Shown here: positions 61,101-64,000 of the stretch, piece by piece | How the letters are laid out: each line of letters opens with the position of its first letter | How positions within the stretch are numbered: position 1 is the stretch's first letter | Origin: Nematostella vectensis | Lineage: Eukaryota; Cnidaria; Anthozoa; Actiniaria; Edwardsiidae | Assembly: GCF_932526225.1 (NCBI RefSeq) | Contig: NC_064037.1 | Span: forward strand, 6,740,203 to 6,804,202 | DNA length: 64,000 nucleotides | Direction of reading: 5' to 3' | Position numbers and translations under genes: made by a program | The notes under the pieces: generated by a model | What the model was told of the DNA's origin: nothing | The model's database searches: none | Seen by the model: the letters and a program-made list of their open reading frames with translations, nothing else

Positions 61101-64000
61101 TTGTTTTGTGGTTGTGGTAACAAACTCTGTATTCTATCCTGAGAGTTTGCACGTATGGTCTATATTTGACTATCTCTTCTCTTTGTCAACAGACAAAATT
61201 CCAGGTTACCAGGAGATTTAATAAAACGTTTGCCGCGGCTTTTAGGTCAGATCCTATTGAGAATGTTTACCCAGGACAAGCTAAACTTCCTGGTAAAAAT
61301 GTCTTGCAAAGAAGCTGTTTGTTAACAAAGGGTGACCTGTCAAAGCCTCGCTTTCGCGCTCAAATTCCACAGGTCCCCCATTCACTTCCACCGCGTTAGT
61401 CTCTCACCTTGTTACCCAGTCTCCTGAGGAAAGCCTCAAAGTAACCCCCGGTCTGCTTCTCTAAAATCAGCCCTTCAATCAGTGCATCCATGCTATTGCC
61501 CCCTGATGCTTCGCGTTGCTTCGCGCATCTGATTGGCTGAGGATTGTCAGCTGAAACGGCTGTGCGATGCAGAAGCCTGGATATCGAAATCCTGAATTAG
61601 TTCTTCATCAGAACAAGTAGTCCTTGTACTGCGATGCGCGCTACCGTGGCCACCTTGACAGTTTTTGACACTTTAGTAAAGTAAGCTAAAAATAATGCGA
61701 GAAATGTTAAGGTGATTGATACCACTATCCAACCAGCGTGGCAAATACTTCAATGGTCATCAGACGTCATCGTCAAGACGTCAAGTCATCGTGTCAATCA
61801 AAACTGATTTCCGCATGCTGATTGGCTAACCTTCTTATAACTTTGCCTTGGGTTGTCAAGGTAGCGCGCGTCGAACTATATGCGGCCGGCAATCACAATT
61901 CACGATACAAACTACGGAAACACTTCATTGGTTATTTCATAGTCGAAATGACTTTATATGATACTATATATAATAGACCTTATATAAGCTATATATATGA
62001 TATTGTAGCCAAAAAAAGTTGTCTTTTGGTTGTGTGTGTGTGTGTGGGGGGGGGGGGGGGGATGGAGGGCAGAAATGCACAGTTGTTGTCTCGTAAAACG
62101 ACAAAAAAGACGCTGGACGATTTGTTGACACAATCCATTGCAGAACATTTTTGTTGTGAGTCGTCCCGTGGAACACGTTTCCATTTGTTTCCTGCTTTGG
62201 TAGTTCTAAGCTAGCAAGGGTGAAAGAAGCTGCTTTTGGATTATAAAGGCGAAGCATTTGAACGTCTTTAAGGTGATTTGCGGATAGGTTGTCTCACCAG
62301 CGCCAATACTTTTATCAAAATATGAGTATAGAAAAACCCTCTAAACTATAGAAAAACCCTCAGTCACATCTTAAAGGTGCAATCAGAGGAACATTTAAAA
62401 AGCATAAAAAAACTTAAGATAAATTCAGATTCAAAATTACATTGCTTAAACAGCAATATATGAATCGTAACGATTGAAATAGATACCGCGCAATAAAAAC
62501 AACTTACAACTCCTCAGAATGTGTGCTCTTCATTATCGTTACGAGCTCCTTCTTCTTTTATACAGCCCTCCAGCAGTCACTTGTCGAACCATAAAGGTTA
62601 GCGATTTATTTAGCACCATTCATAAAAATAGGATGTAAAACGTTGAGATCGTACGTTTCCCTGTGATGGCGAGTGCCCACCGTTCAAGCGGTTTATTATT
62701 CAAAAATAATGGCAAAACAATTAGTCATTCTTGTGTAAATACAGCTGAGCCGATTCTCAGTTGAAAACCAGCGCTTATCAAACACTGCTCGTTTTGACAC
62801 TGACTTAACAGAGACGAGAGCAAAACTATTTGACTGACTGAATGATGTTCGCTATTTATATTAGTTAATGGACATATGATGTCTTTTTTTATCAAGCGAA
62901 TGTCCCCTTTTTGCAACACTTCGGTAGCGGCAGCGAAAATCACAAGTACGATTCCAAAATATTTATACCTCAACCCTTATATTATTATTCTTTTCTTTTA
63001 ATATTCATATTTGTTTTACCCTCGATAAGTCAGATCATTACTTAGCTCTAACTTTAATATGGTCCCCTTTAACCCTCGATAACCTCATTTACAAATTCAA
63101 TATGTCTCACCTGAGCATTTTTTGCACCTTCCCGTGGGGGGTGGGGACGGGGTTGATATAGAGCCTGACCGATGAATGGTACTCAGGTATGACTTCTGAG
63201 GGAAATGATGCAGGCTTTACTTCGTTATACCCGTAGCCCTTGCGTACGGAGACCAGGATATTCTACGACAACAGAGATTCACATCAGATGTAATGTAAAA
63301 TCTCATATTGAGATAATTTAAAATCTCATATTGAGATAATGTAAAATTAGTATTAAGATTTATCAGCCGGTTTCCTTACGAGACCTTAGGTTTCGGTCTT
63401 GGAGTATAGTATTCAAAAACATCGGTGCTATTATATATATTACATTCTCAAAAATCACAGTTACTTTGCACTTTTACTGCGTCACTGAGTCGTAAATTGT
63501 AGTAAACGAGCTACGGCCATATAGTGCACGCTTTAGTGTATACCTCGAGAAGGGAAGGGAAAGGTCAAACCCATGACTGGGGGAGGGAGGGGTCATAACT
63601 GTAGCTGGGGGAGGGAAGGGTCATACCCCTGGTATGGGGAGGAAGGGGTCATGTTCTATGCTGCGGGAGGGAGAGGTCATATCTGAAGCTGGGGCAGACA
63701 GGCGTTATGCCAGTAGCTGAGACAGAGAGGTCTCATACCTGTAGCTGTGTAGTGCTTGCATTAGTATGCATCGGCGTACTCGCTGGGATCAGCCTCGGGT
63801 GGGCGGATTTGGAGCGTATCCTTTTCTTGGCTGTCACAGGTCTTGCCTTTTCTCCCATCGGCACACGCGAGCTCTGGGGACGCATCCACTGCTTGGCGCA
63901 CCTGATTGAGTCCTGCGAACCCTGGGCTGAAACCTGCGAGCACGTGACCGAATTCTGTGCACATGTGATTCGAGACAGGCCACACGATTCCGGTTCTTGC
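52111..64000 (-). CDS. RGS22: RGS22-like regulator of G-protein signalling (5' partial, 14 exons visible)
   Basis: Large multi-RGS-domain protein; vertebrate RGS22 is linked to testis and ciliated cells and binds G-alpha subunits. Exons in transcript order: 64000-63739, 63262-63111, 61528-61408, 61015-60914, 60835-60641, 59478-59398, 59010-58774, 58468-58253, 57749-57525, 57025-56864, 55979-55788, 55362-55124, 54816-54650, 52844-52111. Phases agree, giving about 1,027 residues. First comes a Ser/Lys-rich stretch, then [15 protein letters not shown] domain A is [20 protein letters not shown] through [10 protein letters not shown]. Domain B is [12 protein letters not shown] through [11 protein letters not shown]. 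Domain C is [33 protein letters not shown], then [24 protein letters not shown]-rich coiled coil and a basic disordered tail follow. Intron after 56864 has a GC donor. Two donors lie in minisatellites. The exact symbol is likely but not proven by a tree. Confidence 0.88.
53420..53690 (+). mobile_element. 3'-end fragment of an RTE/Jockey-like LINE in an RGS22 intron
   Basis: Reads [17 protein letters not shown], then [16 protein letters not shown] and a stop, followed in shifted frames by the usual downstream remnants and a (GGA)n tail at 53667-53680. The block ACGCGGAGGCGAACGACC occurs twice in tandem (21-bp period, about 53535-53575), a duplication within the coding end. Only the C-terminal end of the element remains. 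Confidence 0.7.
53955..54085 (+). repeat. G-rich GTGGCGTGTTGAGTGGGG minisatellite
   Basis: About five variable units of 20-28 bp, alternating GGCGTGTTGAGT and GGCATGTTGAGT with G-runs of four to twelve. It lies in the RGS22 intron 52845-54649 on the non-template side of a - strand gene, so the RNA carries C-runs. Confidence 0.8.
54914..55054. repeat. Foldback repeat with C15 and C14-class homopolymers
   Basis: Left CCAGGGCGCGTATACAGGGG and GGTGCGCA are mirrored on the right by TGCGCACCCCC and CCTGGGAACGCGCC, with C-runs at 54953-54968 and 55018-55030. It lies in the RGS22 intron between exons 55124-55362 and 54650-54816. Confidence 0.6.
60101..60650 (-). repeat. 50-bp tandem repeat, ten full copies plus a partial, running into an RGS22 splice donor
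   Basis: Units start at 60101, 60151 and every 50 bp to 60601. All are nearly identical; 60301 has one substitution. The final partial unit 60601-60640 ends exactly at the donor of exon 60641-60835. On the - strand each unit contains GTAAGACTCG, the same donor sequence. Confidence 0.95.
61160..61400 (+). other. RGS22 intron segment with an open + frame, no gene supported
   Basis: A 77-codon + frame at 61166-61399 overlaps the intron just downstream of exon 61408-61528. It resembles no family and has no ATG context of note; I treat it as intronic sequence. Confidence 0.4.
61529..63110 (-). other. Long RGS22 intron, no element identified
   Basis: 1.6 kb between exons 63111-63262 and 61408-61528. 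It holds a (GT)n/G-run near 62028-62060 and AT-rich sequence. No exon was found that would change the phase-2 join across it. Confidence 0.5.
63300..63345. repeat. Two tandem copies of TAAAATCTCATATTGAGATAAT
   Basis: A 22-24 bp unit with an internal palindrome (TCTCATATTGAGA-like) occurs at about 63296-63320 and 63321-63344, in the RGS22 intron. Confidence 0.7.
63594..63753 (-). repeat. 28-bp tandem repeat overlapping an RGS22 splice donor
   Basis: Diverged units of exactly 28 bp start at 63594, 63622, 63650, 63678 and 63706, with a sixth at 63734 that includes the exon end. The unit is of the form CATACCTGTAGCTGGGGGAG. The donor of exon 63739-64000 (CAG, then gtatgaga) lies in the sixth unit. 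Confidence 0.85.

Noticed and set aside
63761-63985. - strand frame beginning [12 protein letters not shown]
   Set aside because: It reaches TAA before any usable donor, while the +1 frame is open and joins in phase to the next RGS22 exon.

Overview
The window is animal nuclear DNA. It carries intron-rich genes with GT-AG splicing and strongly vertebrate-like proteins, mixed with Penelope-like elements, LINE fragments and many foldback/MITE-like repeats. This mix suggests a cnidarian, most likely an anthozoan such as a sea anemone. That is an inference from protein style and repeats; no species-diagnostic locus is present. There is no prokaryotic content.

Layout. (1) 330-13207, + strand: TRMT2A, the tRNA uridine-54 C5-methyltransferase, 22 exons visible and the 5' end outside the window. 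Its 4.6-kb intron 19 holds an intronless rhodopsin-family GPCR gene (8175-9146), a decayed copy of that gene's tail, an AT-rich foldback element and a 5'-truncated Penelope-like element. (2) 13208-19600: no recognisable gene. (3) 19704-22807, + strand: a two-exon BARX/BSX-like NKL homeobox gene. (4) 25271-26665, + strand: an intronless F-box/LRR gene with three CRE-like sites just upstream. (5) 26700-35060: a repeat island with tandem repeats, MITE-like elements, a LINE split by a DNA transposon that is itself split by a second LINE, and hAT-like foldback elements carrying a 72-bp perfect palindrome. (6) 35395-42732, + strand: PRPF19, 23 exons, complete. (7) 45312-47638, + strand: UNC119, 4 exons, complete. 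(8) 47639-52110: mostly unexplained, with two weak ORFs. (9) 64000-52111, - strand: the 3' fourteen exons of an RGS22 homologue, 5' end beyond the window.

The genes do not form one pathway. They are a tRNA modifier, a receptor, a patterning transcription factor, a ubiquitin-ligase adaptor, a spliceosomal ubiquitin ligase, a lipid-cargo chaperone for cilia and a large RGS protein. UNC119 and RGS22 both suggest ciliary signalling, but they are simply neighbours.

The most unusual signal is that three separate minisatellites overlap a functional gene boundary: the TRMT2A stop codon (24-bp unit), the donor of RGS22 exon 60641-60835 (50-bp unit), and the donor of RGS22 exon 63739-64000 (28-bp unit). 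Also notable are the nested transposons, where removing the outer insertion plus one 10-bp target duplication restores the host LINE reading frame, an inverted-repeat junction at the truncated Penelope-like element, and a GC-AG intron in RGS22. I found no convincing new multi-gene biological system.
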